Shown one piece after another: positions 53,083 through 63,599 of a stretch of 64,000 bases of DNA (position 1 is its first letter; each line of letters starts with the position of its first letter). Position numbers and translations under genes: made by a program. The notes under the pieces are model-generated. The model saw nothing but the letters and a program-made list of their open reading frames with translations. It made no database searches and had not been told where the DNA came from. Origin of the DNA: Anaspis maculata (taxonomy: Eukaryota; Arthropoda; Insecta; Coleoptera; Scraptiidae); assembly GCA_949128115.1 (NCBI GenBank), contig OX421961.1:122639050-122703049 (forward strand), read 5' to 3'.

Positions 53083-54954
53083 TGGATCAAAACGTTTGAG
53101 TTTGATCCCGCAATAAGCTGTGACAAAGAGCAAGGTTGCGGACCAAATGGTATTGTACTAAAGCCAATTCGGTCAACCTCACAAACTGTCTTGAAAGGAT
53201 GGTCGCCAGGTCGTATGAGATCTCGGCTTGCTCTATAGTTGAAGCGATCAGATGCTTTGGACGGCAAAACAGTTTGATTGAGCAATGTAAACACCGCTGT
53301 CTCAAAAGGGTCAGGACCGACGCGCAGTGGTGGTAGGTACGGAATGCATTTGCGCCGCCCGGTTTTCCGCAAATCTGTAATTCAAAATCTCCCACCATGC
53401 CCGATTCACCATGCACACATACATACACACAAGCTCGCGGAACGCCCAGTGCGAGCGAATATAATGAATTGCGTTTAGCATTCGGTCCAAATAACCATAT
53501 GTCATCAACCGCAGGAACAAAAACGATTGATTGCGGCCCATATACGAACTGGGTCGTCCACCGCACCAGCACCAGTGTTGTACTCTCCGAACCGCAAGCT
53601 CCAAAAGTTCGGTCGTCGCCCGGTCGCCTGCCGCACATCCAGCACTCTCCCGTACCTATGCGAAAAGCCCTTAACACAGGAAATTACTTCGCAGTTTTTA
53701 ACGAAAAAGCACTCGAATCGAACGATGGCGCGCCGCGGTGGCTCTCTCTTTGATGATTCTCTTTCCACACCGGCAGCATGATACGGAGAGAACCGGCGCA
53801 GCGTCGGCTTGAGCGAAAAAATAAACAACAACGGCATAGTGTTGCGAAATTTGTCACGGCCAGTGGCCGAGGCCTAGGATCGGGCCCCGGCGTCGTCGTC
53901 CGTCGCTGGGAAATTTTCCCTCGACCCAATTAATTCGCTGGGAGTACAAAATCACTTCCGGAGCAGAACACCGGCCAAATGGCATCGGGCGTACCCCGAA
54001 CACGCCCCGGTCGCAACTTGATGAAATTTTCACTGTGCACAAACCCCGGCGTCGACGCGTGTGTGGGTGATATCTCATTTTTCTTTCATGCGTGTACGTG
54101 TACGTTAATCCTGATTAATTACCTGCTCCATAGAGATCGGAACAACCTCAACACGCCGCGCCGTGCGCCGGATATGCGATAGCACCGGCCCCGCTTTCTT
54201 CCGCGACGCAATTATAATCAAACAGAATCCGATCTGGTGCGATGAAACTGTTGGCGGGAATTTATTATTCAGTTACAAGGGATGCCCCCGCAACATGCAT
54301 AATTCAGTCAGCTGTCGTTGCCTAACTACGTCGTGGACGTATACGCGCCGAACAAAGCTGCGCTTTAATTCATTGCTGCTCCCGATTCGTAAGAGTGCAA
54401 TTTTACGGCAGATCTGAGAAACCACTGCAAATCACGATGTCACGGTCGACTTTGGGTGCAATGGATGGCCGAGACGGCGACAGAATGAAGAGGTCGCGTA
54501 ACACGGAGGAGCCAGCACACGCTGGTCCAAAAGAGTCTTCGCTCTACAGTGTACCGGGTGCTTCGAAGTACTGGAAAGCTTTTCAGCCAACAGCTGAAAG
54601 CCCTCCGTTTGAAATTATTTTTACGATTTTGGGCGATGGATGGAGACTATAATAAAATATATTCATTATATCTTCAATTGGCTTCAAAGTTCTGTTGGTG
54701 CTGATATGTACTGGTAGTAGAAGGGGATTCATAGCTTACTCAATACTCGATGTATGTTCCAGTAATGCAATTTCCATTGATAATACACCACTCGAACAGA
54801 GCGCTTTTGTCTCACACCTTACCTAAACCTGACAAGTATATCTCCCATCGTCACATGGCGATCCCGCTGAAAACGTGTATGTGGAAGTGATGATGAACAG
54901 TGAGTGATGACAAGAGAGTGAGAGAGACATGACAGAGAGTGAAAACACAGTGAT
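53083..54954. other. GC- and CpG-rich unassigned block
   Basis: From about 53100 to 54480 the sequence is much richer in G+C and CpG than anywhere else here and free of repeats. Long overlapping frames occur on both strands (196 codons 53087-53677 -, 118 codons 53397-53753 +, 110 codons 53505-53837 -). Overlap without a shared motif points to composition, not coding. One frame, 54395-54652 (+), has a plausible local start MSRSTLGAMDGRDGDRMKRS. It could be host promoter/first-exon DNA. 54660-54954 is AT-rich and unassigned. Confidence 0.4.
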
Positions 54955-55191
54955 GTACAGTTGGGAGCGAAACAGTTCATACGGCAAATTTTCCGCAACT
55001 AAAGTTGGCTTCTATTTGTCAGTGGCATGTCAGTTCGATTATCAAAGAGAAAATGTAGTATCACATGCTAACAGATCAAGAAAAAGCAATCGCCATTGCG
55101 AAGCTGGATGAAGGGTGGTATTTAGCGAGGGTAGCAGACCACCTCGGGTCTACAAAACCTACCATCCAGTCTTTGAAGAAAAGGTGGGATC

Positions 55192-56163
55192 CAGTGGCGA
55201 ACTAAGAAAATTGGGGGCCCTGGGCGGAACAGTGAGATGGGGCCCCTAAAGAGTAAAAGTTGAGAATATGAAGGGGGGCCGACAGACTTTTTGACCCGCC
55301 CTGCCCCGCCGTGAGCAAAAACCTAAGAAACAAAAGAATGAGTTGTTAACTTCCTCCTCGTATATACAAAATTAGGAATAATATGAATGTCTACTAGGTA
55401 CCTGCAGCGCGCAGACAAGATAATTTTATTGTTCTGTCTTTCCCCTCTTTAAATGAGAAATAATATGAAACACAAAATTTCAAAGGCTTGAAGGCCCCTG
55501 GCACCCTGACATTCGGGGCCGGAGCCCCTAAAGCCCAAAGTGAAAATAATTCTTAGAGATTCCGTGATACAGGCTACGTTTACACCGGTGGACTAAAACT
55601 GGACTGACCCAAGCACTGACCCAAATTCCACCTAAATGAATTCTTCTCTTCCAGAGTTTACACAGGTTGACTACCAGGCCGACCTATTTTAAAATATAAA
55701 CTAAAAGTGAATAAATTTGAAAACCACATTTAGGTCGGTCCACGGCCAACCGGAGACCTGATCCAAGCTACTTGGTCCTAATTTAGTCCTTGTACGTGAT
55801 CGTTTACACCACGTAGACTAAATTTATTTGGGTCGAATTTAGTGCTTAGGTCGCGGACCAAAGCCACGGTGTAAACGTAGCCACAGACACACCCCTGTTG
55901 CCTGTGTGTAGGCCTCCAAACCTGTTGTCATGGGGACTGCCAAGGTAACTTTGAAATGAAAAAAAAAGAAAAACAATGTTACTCACCTAATATACGAAAA
56001 AAATTACCATTGAGGGAAAAACTTGAAAATTTTGGATTTTATCCCAATTTTTTTTTCCAGTATTTTTTACAAACAGAAGGAATTGGAGGCCCCATCAGAT
56101 GATTGAGGCCCCGAGGCCCGGGGCGGACCGCCCCCTCCGCCCCCCACCCTTAGTCCGCCACTG
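55192..56163. mobile_element. hAT-like non-autonomous element 1 (8 bp duplication)
   Basis: Ends CAGTGGCGAACTAAG and (reversed) CAGTGGCGGACTAAG are flanked by GTGGGATC at 55184-55191 and 56164-56171, an exact 8 bp target duplication. CAG-type ends and 8 bp are the hAT signature. Inside are G-rich subterminal runs (GGGGCCCC, GGGGCGGACC) and no transposase. It carries the nested element at 55572-55882. It is insertion 1 in the Tc1 pseudogene. Confidence 0.95.
55572..55882. mobile_element. 311 bp element nested in hAT element 1
   Basis: GGCTACGTTTACACCG begins it and CGGTGTAAACGTAGCC ends it. Inner parts pair imperfectly (ACTAAAACTGGAC.. with ..ACTAAATTTATTTGGGT). ACA adjoins both ends, a possible 3 bp duplication. 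Superfamily is uncertain (PIF/Harbinger is one option given 3 bp). Confidence 0.85.
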
Positions 56164-56411
56164 GTGGGATCAGACGCATACCTTGGTCCGTATTGCTGGT
56201 GTTGAACACACAGAAGACGAAGCTCTTGTAACTGTCGTCAGAGACCATCCCTTCACCACTGCAATTAAGGCAAAGGAAGAATCTAATTCTTCTGCTAGTA
56301 AATGAATGGCAAGAAGGATCAAGAAAGCGGGCTTGAGGGACTCGGCGGCCGCCCAAAAGCCTTTTCTCACCGAAAACAACAAACGTTCTAGAGTGGACTC
56401 CGCCGTAGATA

Positions 56412-57993
56412 GCCCAGGCGCCAGAAAGCAAAAATCAGCTCAATAAGGAAATAACTGTTTCTTGGCTGGAAACTAGCTTAAAACGATCTGTGTGGCTTAG
56501 GTTCTGACATACTAATTTCCCCCCTTTCGGAAATGTCGGCGTCATGTCGCCATCTTCAACAAGAAGTGCTCCAGCGTGGTTTTTGCCTAATATCTTAATT
56601 TTGGGCCATCTGACAGCAAAAGATGTAAGAAGTCATTTTGAAACCAATGAAATTCCCTGCGGAATAGTTTTTAAATGACCTTTCTGCGACCTATGGTTTT
56701 TGAGATAGAGCTTCTGGAAGCGAGAGGCATTGTCGTAAAAGCTCCATGGCCACTTGACTCGAAAAACTAAAATGTCGATGTGACAAAAGAATTTCAAAAT
56801 GAGATTTCTCGAGAATCCTTCATGCTATAGTTGCGGTGATGGTCTTAAACTCTTTCTCTTGAACCGTTGATTACGAATATAGAAAAGTCAAAAACGTCAC
56901 ATTGTACATATACAGGGTGTACTGAGGGAATCAAATCAGATCAGAGGAATTTTACATATTTCTTCGATTTAGCCTATATGCGACACTCTAAGCACCTATC
57001 ACGAGCCCAATATCAATATGGATTTGCTCTATAAGCTTCACTTAATACACTAAAGAAGAGGTCAGCTCACAGCTTTACTGTAAAATGTTTTGAAGGCCCT
57101 CTGAAATCATCAAAATATTAAAAATTCACAGTACCAAGGAATGTATATAACAGTATATTATATACCAAGGGACCAAAGTGAATTTTTGATTTGGGGATTT
57201 GGACCCAATGGGCCCTCAAGCAACAAAGTTCACCCAAGGGATCAAAAATTCACTTTGGTTCCTTGGTATATAATATACTGTTACATACATTTCTTGCTAC
57301 TGTAAATTTTAATGATTTCAGAGTAGAGGGCCTTCAAAACATTTTACAAGAAGGCTGTGAGCTGACCACTTCTCAAGTGTATCAAGTGAAGCTTACAGAG
57401 CAATACATATTGATATTGGACTCGTGATAAGTGCTTAGAGTTTCGCATAGGCTAAATCGAAGAAATATGTCAAATTTCTCTGTTCTGATTTGATTCCCGT
57501 AGTACACCCTGTATATGTACAATTTGACTTTTCAATACTCGTAATCTACGGTTCAAGAGGAAGAGTTTAAGACCATCACCGCAACTATAGCATGAAGAAT
57601 TCTCGAGTAATCTTATTTTGAATTTTTTTTGTCACATCGACATTTTAGTTTTTTGAGTCAAGTGGCCATGGAGCTTTTACGACAATGACTCTCGCTTCCA
57701 GAAGCTCTATCTCAAAGACCATAGGTCGCAGAAAATTTATTGAAAAACCAAACTGTAGGGAATTTTATAGGCTTCAAAATGACTCCTCACATCTTTTGCT
57801 GTCAGATGACCCAAAATTAAGATATTCGGCAAAAACCACGCTGGTGCACTTCTTGTTGATGATGGTATCATGACGCCGACATTTCCGAAAGGGGGGAAAC
57901 TAGTATGTCAAAACCTAAGCTACACAGATCGTTTTAAGCTAGTTTATAGCCAGGAAACAATTATTTCCTTATTGTTTTCCCTGGCGCCTGGGC
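56412..57993. mobile_element. Foldback inserted at TA in the Tc1 transposase
   Basis: GCCCAGGCGCCAG begins it and CTGGCGCCTGGGC ends it, with TA at 56410-11 and 57994-95. After a short spacer, arms of about 750 bp pair: CGATCTGTGTGGCTTAGGTT, TTCGGAAATGTCGGCGTCAT and TCATGCTATAGTTGCGGTGA near 56489-56840 with mirrors at 57580-57935. ATACCAAGGGACCAAAGTGA is near the axis at 57212. CACCCTGTATATGTAC and its mirror lie within both arms. Insertion 2 in the Tc1 pseudogene. A 78-codon frame in the right arm is not recognised. Confidence 0.93.
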
Positions 57994-58112
57994 TAAGACT
58001 TAGTTAAGAGGAACAATGATTTTTGGAGAAAAGTGTTTTTTCACAGATGACATTTTTTTCCAATCTTCGAACAACTCAAGAATGAAGGTATACCATCCAA
58101 GAAACGAATGGT

Positions 58113-59028
58113 CAGGGCCGGGCCTAGCAGGCGTGCAGTGCGTGCCTGCACGCAGGCGGCAAGTCATAGGGGCGGCAATATACAGGCTGGAAACTTTAAC
58201 CGGTTTAAATTCAGTAATTAAATAACCAAAAACATTTCGCCAAAAACCTCGGACAGGTCGATTTTCAAGTTTAAAATGCCACATTTTGATACCATCTACG
58301 TGACCTTGATAATGCCAGGGGCGGCGCAAGGAACAAGAGGGATTAAAAAAATGCCATTCTTATCTTCGTTAGATTCTCCATCTAACCTAGAAAAACAATT
58401 GAAATTCTGTCTCACAAAAAAAAAATGGCGGCGTTTAAAAGGATCAGTGTTCTTGTCAAAAAGGTTGCATTTTCTTGAAATCCAAAGAAAGTACCACCTG
58501 TTGAGCCATCTTAGCTTTTAACACACTGATAACGTGATCTATTGATCTTGACAATACCAATGGCGGCGAAAGAGGGAGAAAATGCCACCTTTTTGATAGG
58601 AACCGTGATAATGACTTTTGAACGCCGCCATTTTTTTTGTGGAGCAGGATCTCAATAATTTCCATAGGTTAGATAGAGAATCGAACAAAGAACAAAAATG
58701 AAAATGCCTTTTTTTGACCTGCCATTGTATTTAAATTGGGCTCATGTCCCTTGCGCTGCCCCTGGCATTGTCATGGTCGCACAACTAATACCAAAATGTG
58801 GTACCAAGTTTGAATGTTGATCTGTACGAGGTTTTTGGTAAAATGTCTTTGGTTATTGAATTACTGAATATAAACAGGTTTAAGTTTCCACTTCCACCCT
58901 GTATAATAAAGTTGAATTTCAAAAGATTCTTTTAATTCCCGTATTTAGGAGGGGGTCTGCACTGCCTGTGAGGAGGGCGGTAATTTTTCGCTGGCACGCA
59001 GGCGGCAAATAGACCAGGCCCAGCTCTG
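58113..59028. mobile_element. hAT-like non-autonomous element 2 (8 bp duplication)
   Basis: Ends CAGGGCCGGGCCTAGCAG and (reversed) CAGAGCTGGGCCTGGTCTA are flanked by CGAATGGT at 58105-58112 and 59029-59036, an exact 8 bp duplication. Subterminal CGCAGGCGGCAA occurs near both ends, in the same orientation. It has no transposase. Most of its length is the nested foldback 58181-58903. It is insertion 3 in the Tc1 pseudogene. Confidence 0.95.
58181..58903. mobile_element. Foldback nested in hAT element 2
   Basis: TACAGGCTGGAAACTTTAAC begins it and (reversed) TACAGGGTGGAAGTGGAAAC is the other end. TA flanks both sides (58179-80, 58904-05). Arms contain AATAACCAAAAACATTTCGC, ATAATGCCAGGGGCGGCGCA and mirrors near 58740-58870. 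TACAGG(C/G)(T)G ends resemble family B at 3722-4209. Confidence 0.88.
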
Positions 59029-59659
59029 CGAATGGTTCCAAGAGGAATACATCCATCACTGCAAGAATAGTGGCCGATTCTCGGTTCATGTCTGGGGATG
59101 ATTCTCAAGTTCTCATGTTGGTGTACTACATGCCTACATGTCTAGATGACCAAATGGACAAAAATACGTCCGAAGTTTTAAATAACGTGATGCTGTCCTC
59201 TGCTAGGCAAAGGTTCCCAGACGACGAATTTATCTTCCAGCAGGTTGAAAATTGTGGATATAACTTTCTAAATTCATGGCAAAAGAACCCTTATTTCATA
59301 GGATAACTCCCCTTTGCACACGTCGCGTTGTGCAAGATTGGTTTGCAGAGAACGAGATCGAAGTTCTTCCGTGGCCTTCAAGAAGCCCGGACTGTAATCC
59401 GATCGAAAATATATGGGGGTATATTGTAGGGAAAGTTTACAAATACGACTCCAGGCTGAATAACAGGGAAGAACTGATTACAGCGCGATTCAACAAAAAT
59501 GGGCCACGTTAACTCCACAATATGCTCAAACCCTAGCTCAGTCGATGAATCGTGGGCTTGCAAGTCTAATTGAAAAGAACGGGGCTCCTACAAAGTATTG
59601 AACTTTCCCACTAGTATTTCTTTGATCTCACGGGAATAACAGACAGTTTTTTTTGTACA

Positions 59660-60115
59660 ATTTTTTCTTTTGCCAACGTTTCTACATACATAATTTCATA
59701 CATTTCCTGTTACCACTTCTTCGAGTTTACGTGGATGATACAATTTTGGCTGTTCCCGTCAATGAAATTGAAAGGACAATGAACATCTTCAACAGTTACA
59801 ACCCGAAACTGCAGTTCACCTGTGAAATGGAACGAGACAAAAGTTTATCTTTCTTGGATGTGAAAATAATCAGACAAGAGAATGGGTCGTTACTGACGGA
59901 TTGGTACAGAAAGCCTTTCTCATGTTCCAGGATACTGAACTTTGAATCATACCATGAGTCAGAAGAAAGCAGTTATCTTGAGTTTATCATCTAGATCATT
60001 AAAACTTAGTCACCCAAAATTTCATAAAAAGAATACTGAGTTAGTTAACCAAATTTTGATACACAAAAATTATCCTAAACGATTTATAGACACTGTAGCC
60101 TTTTTTTTGTTTTCT
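59660..60115 (+). pseudogene. Penelope-like element reverse transcriptase, C-terminal part
   Basis: Penelope-like elements are retroelements with an RT related to telomerase and, often, a GIY-YIG nuclease. RVYVDDTILAVPVNEIERTM carries the catalytic YVDD. Then come FNSYNPKLQFTCEMERDKSL, SFLDVKIIRQENGSLLTDWY and RKPFSCSRILNFESYH, in the order of the PLE palm/thumb. After a frameshift LKLSHPKFHKKNTELVNQIL and NYPKRFID follow. The N-terminal RT is missing upstream; the sequence fades after 60115. The nuclease part of probably the same element is at 63600-64000. Confidence 0.88.
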
Positions 60116-61372
60116 CTGTTGAAATTTAAAAAAAAGGTTCAGCGCGGCAGCTTTTCGTCGTGTAGAGGGGTCGTGGATATTAGTGTTTATTTTTGTAGGT
60201 ACTTACCGTCAGATAATGTATAGTCTTTAAACTGGGCGCCACCTGATTTCTTTATTTTTGGTGTAATCAGGAAAACCTTTTCATGATGGTAGGATTTGGT
60301 GTTTGTTACAAAAGATACTTTATACAATAAATAATTGTTGTTTATGAAAAGTATGACAAATATTTACAGGAATAAGTTTCAGGAACTATATTACAAAAGG
60401 ATGAATGATGAGAGGTAGGTAAAAACCAAGATATAGTTTAGGCTTAAATTGATGGGATTTAGGCAGAGTTCACCAGGTAACTTAACTCTTAAGGTATTTT
60501 GACTTATTATTATTGATCGATCGATAATATCGGTTTACCTTTTAATAGCTGAGCTTTGGACTTACCTTCTTCCAACCAATTGATACCTGTTCTCGGATAA
60601 ATACCTAAATATGATTTTATGAATTTGTACAGATTAAAAAATGATGAAAAAGGATGAAACGGACGTCTAGGAGAATTTTGAAGAAAAGATTATGTACAAT
60701 AATTATTATCAGTTTGGTTTCACCGTCAAAAGAATACGGCACGGCCGACGGCAACGGTAGTCCAGTGGCACGATAATTATCAATTGCATGCACTGCTGAT
60801 GATAAACGGTAGATCACGGGACGATCACCAAGAGATCAAGGCAGAATGCAGCGCAGCTGCTGACGTTAACGGTAGCCGAAGAGATAACAGAGGTAAAGAA
60901 GAAACAGCGCCAATTCACGCCGAACGCTGGGCAAGTTACTTGGCGGTTTCGTTCTAGACGTTCGCTTGTGGCAGAAACAGAGCCGTGTGCGTTACTTTCT
61001 CAACATCAATGGCCTGGCATATCATGTCCCATACCATGCACCCTAAAATTGTACTAATAAGTTATTTCCTAAGTAATTTAAAATGTACATACCTCGAACA
61101 GAGGGATGGGTTGCACAAAAAGTCTCGAAAACGCTCGAAAGTTCCAAATCTGACGTATCTAATTTTTCTTATTTATTATTTCCCTTCAAAACTTTTCGCA
61201 TCGCCTACCTAAATTTTGATGAAAAATCCTCGAAATAAATACTTGACTTTTGTCACTCTCCTCATGACGTCTAATGTGCCTACTTAGTAAATTTATTCTA
61301 TATTAGATTTTGGAATGCTACAACACTATTGTTGATTATTACAAAACCAAGATTTTAAATTCAGCTAATAAT
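60116..61372. other. Unassigned 1.26 kb between PLE halves
   Basis: No recognised gene, repeat or element ends. It may be a further insertion or a deleted/rearranged part of the PLE. A GATCGATCGATAATATC run lies near 60515. Confidence 0.35.
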
Positions 61373-63494
61373 CACTCTTATTCTCTATGCCATTGAAAAT
61401 TTTCAATATTGAAAATTGGATCTTGAAAGATTTTCAATCGGACGTATTCTCTATGACACAAAATGGTTAAAAATTTTCAATATTGAACAAATTTTCAATG
61501 AGACCTATTCTGTACGACAAATTTTTCAATATTGAATTCAATTTATTGAAAATATTTTCAATCGTCAGGCAAGTCCTGCGGAGCACTTGCCGTGGTCGAT
61601 ATTGAAAGAAAAATTACGTTTAATTCAACTTATTGGTGATCATCCTACAGGATCCGGCATCTCGTGCTCTCAAATTAAGCCATCGTGAACTTATTGAGTA
61701 GTTGAGACTGGCATGTGGAGATATAAAATAAAAGTAAAATTGCGGCAAAGAGTTTTATTAAAATTCTGTGAGTAATACAGTTTGTAGCTTATCCTAAATT
61801 TGATAGTTAGGCATATGACTGTGATTTGATGAGCTCTTCAATTGCTGCAAAGAATTCCGCTTATTCCATCAAACTGGGCTTGAAGTTGGAAATCATCCGG
61901 TTATTGCGGTACTGATGATAACCAAAAATTACGCAAAGCGGAAAAGGTATAACAAGCTATCCCAATCACTTATCGCACCTCCGTTTCTGCGAGTTCGTCG
62001 TGATTTTTCATCGATTTTTCATCAATTTTTCATCGATTTTTCCATTGTTGGTTGATGCCACGATGGTGGTCTCGCTCCGTGAAGACTAAATGCCCAACAC
62101 AGGATACAAGGGCTACAGCTACTGCTACTGCATGCATGGCAGTCATCCTCAGTACGTTTGCAGCAACGCCAGTTGAGTTTTTTTGGACACTTTCAAGTGT
62201 TCCTTGTTCTTTTTTATCACCTCTGTTGTCATCATTATAGGGACTACTGTACGTAGATACACTTTCATCAGGCTTTTTAGCAGAATATGACAAGACTCTG
62301 GATCTGGACACGACGTCTTTCAACTTTTCCGTCAGGCACGTGACAGTTGCTGGGGAACGCACTTTCAATAACAGCTACAACTCTGGCTAAAGACATCGGT
62401 TTATTGAAAACTTTCAATCTTCTTGAAAGTGTCATACAGAATACGTCGACTTGAAGCAAATTGAAAATCCGTATCGATTTTCAATAAACTGATGTTTTTA
62501 AATAGATCTGTAGCTGTTATTGAAAGGCAGTTCCTTAGCAACTGTCACGTGTCTGTCGGAAAAGTTGAAAAATGTCTTGTCATATTCGGGAAACGTATCT
62601 GCGCCATGTACTTTTTCGAGAGTATACCTACGTACGGTGGCCCTAAACACTCCCTATAACGGCAACAGCAGTGGTGAAAAAACAAGCAAAAGCAAGAGCA
62701 CCTCAAGAATCAAGATCTAGAAGAAAACTGAGTCTGACGTTGAGCAAAATCATACTGTCGGAGGTGCCCTTGTCGCTGTGTTGGGTCTTCCCAAGGTCTT
62801 CCAGGCAGCAGAACCGCCATTCCGACGACCAACGTTGGAAAAAACAAAGTCACAGAATAGCCGGAGGTGCAGTGATTGAGATAGTTTACCACCTTTTCCG
62901 TTTTACATAATTTTTGATTTTCAGGACTGCCAAGAGCATCTACAAGCCAGTCTGAAGAAAAGAGGGAGCATACGGAGTTCTTCACAGAGCATTTGAAACC
63001 ATTCATCAAATCAATTACCAAACTTTGGATAACCTTCCTTTAATAAAACTGTAATTTACATTTGTCTCCACAATTACAGAGTTCACAATTCTGTTTTTCA
63101 CGTTCCCTCCTATCGTTCTATCTTCCTGTGTGTCCTAATTAACACCTCCATAGTCCCTTTGCTCCACCCTATACCTTGCTCAGCGTCAAGTTGTTCATGA
63201 TTTGTTTTTATGGGCCACGATATGATAATTCCGTGGCTGGTTCCCATTTGGGTTTCTTGAGATGATTAGGTAGTACATTTTTTGACAGATTTAACGTTCC
63301 CTTTCATTCCAATTTCGACCGCAGCAGGTGCTCCCTAGGTTACGTCTGACGTGGCTTGACGATTGAAAATGTTTTCAATAAATCAAATGCAGTATTGAAA
63401 ATCTGGTCATACAGAATAGGTCTCGTTGAAAATTTGTTCAATATTGAAAAATTTTCAATATTGAAAGCTTTCAATGGCATAGAGAATAAGAGTG
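61373..63494. mobile_element. Inverted-repeat element with iterated TTCAATATTGAA ends
   Basis: CACTCTTATTCTCTATGCCATTG begins it (first 20: CACTCTTATTCTCTATGCCA) and the mirror ends it at 63494. The terminal 150-190 bp of each side repeat TTTTCAATATTGAAAA-like palindromes and TATTCTSTAYG motifs several times. AAT flanks both sides (61370-72, 63495-97), a possible 3 bp duplication. The middle also has an inverted pair around 62435, with AACTGTCACGTG and GGAAAAGTTGAAA blocks, so frames 62030-62368 (-) and 62520-62720 (+) share sequence. No known transposase motif; FFTEHLKPFIKSITKLW at about 62975-63025 resembles the tails of MADF/BESS-type accessory proteins only loosely. Confidence 0.85.
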
Positions 63495-63599
63495 AATGAG
63501 AGTACAACTGGGGATATTGATTTTCCAAAGATTGTTTGCAAATTTTCTTCCATATCAGGTTTTTCAAATCAACTTTTGAATAAAAATTAAATATTGATA

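Larger units (their letters stand above)
54955..59601 (+). pseudogene. Tc1-like transposase broken by three insertions
   Basis: The element begins TACAGTTGGGAGCGAAACAG at 54955; no matching right end was found. The transposase starts at 55065: MLTDQEKAIAIAKLDEGWYL, ARVADHLGSTKPTIQSLKKR, a paired-type helix-turn-helix. The frame crosses insertion 1 exactly and resumes at 56172 (THTLVRIAGVEHTEDEALV). After a stop comes RRIKKAGLRDSAAAQKPFLT. Insertion 2 follows. From 57996, NDFWRKVFF and FTDD (first Asp block) run to insertion 3. Then NSGRFSVHVWG, DNSPLHTSR (second Asp block, one frame off), RVVQDWFAENEIEVLPW, SPDCNPIENIWG (Glu block) and the end at 59601. D, D and E are all visible, but stops and shifts kill it. 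Confidence 0.93.

Noticed and set aside
53087..53837. Long overlapping frames (196, 118, 110 and 97 codons) on both strands
   Set aside because: High G+C reduces stops in all frames. The frames overlap each other and none has a motif.
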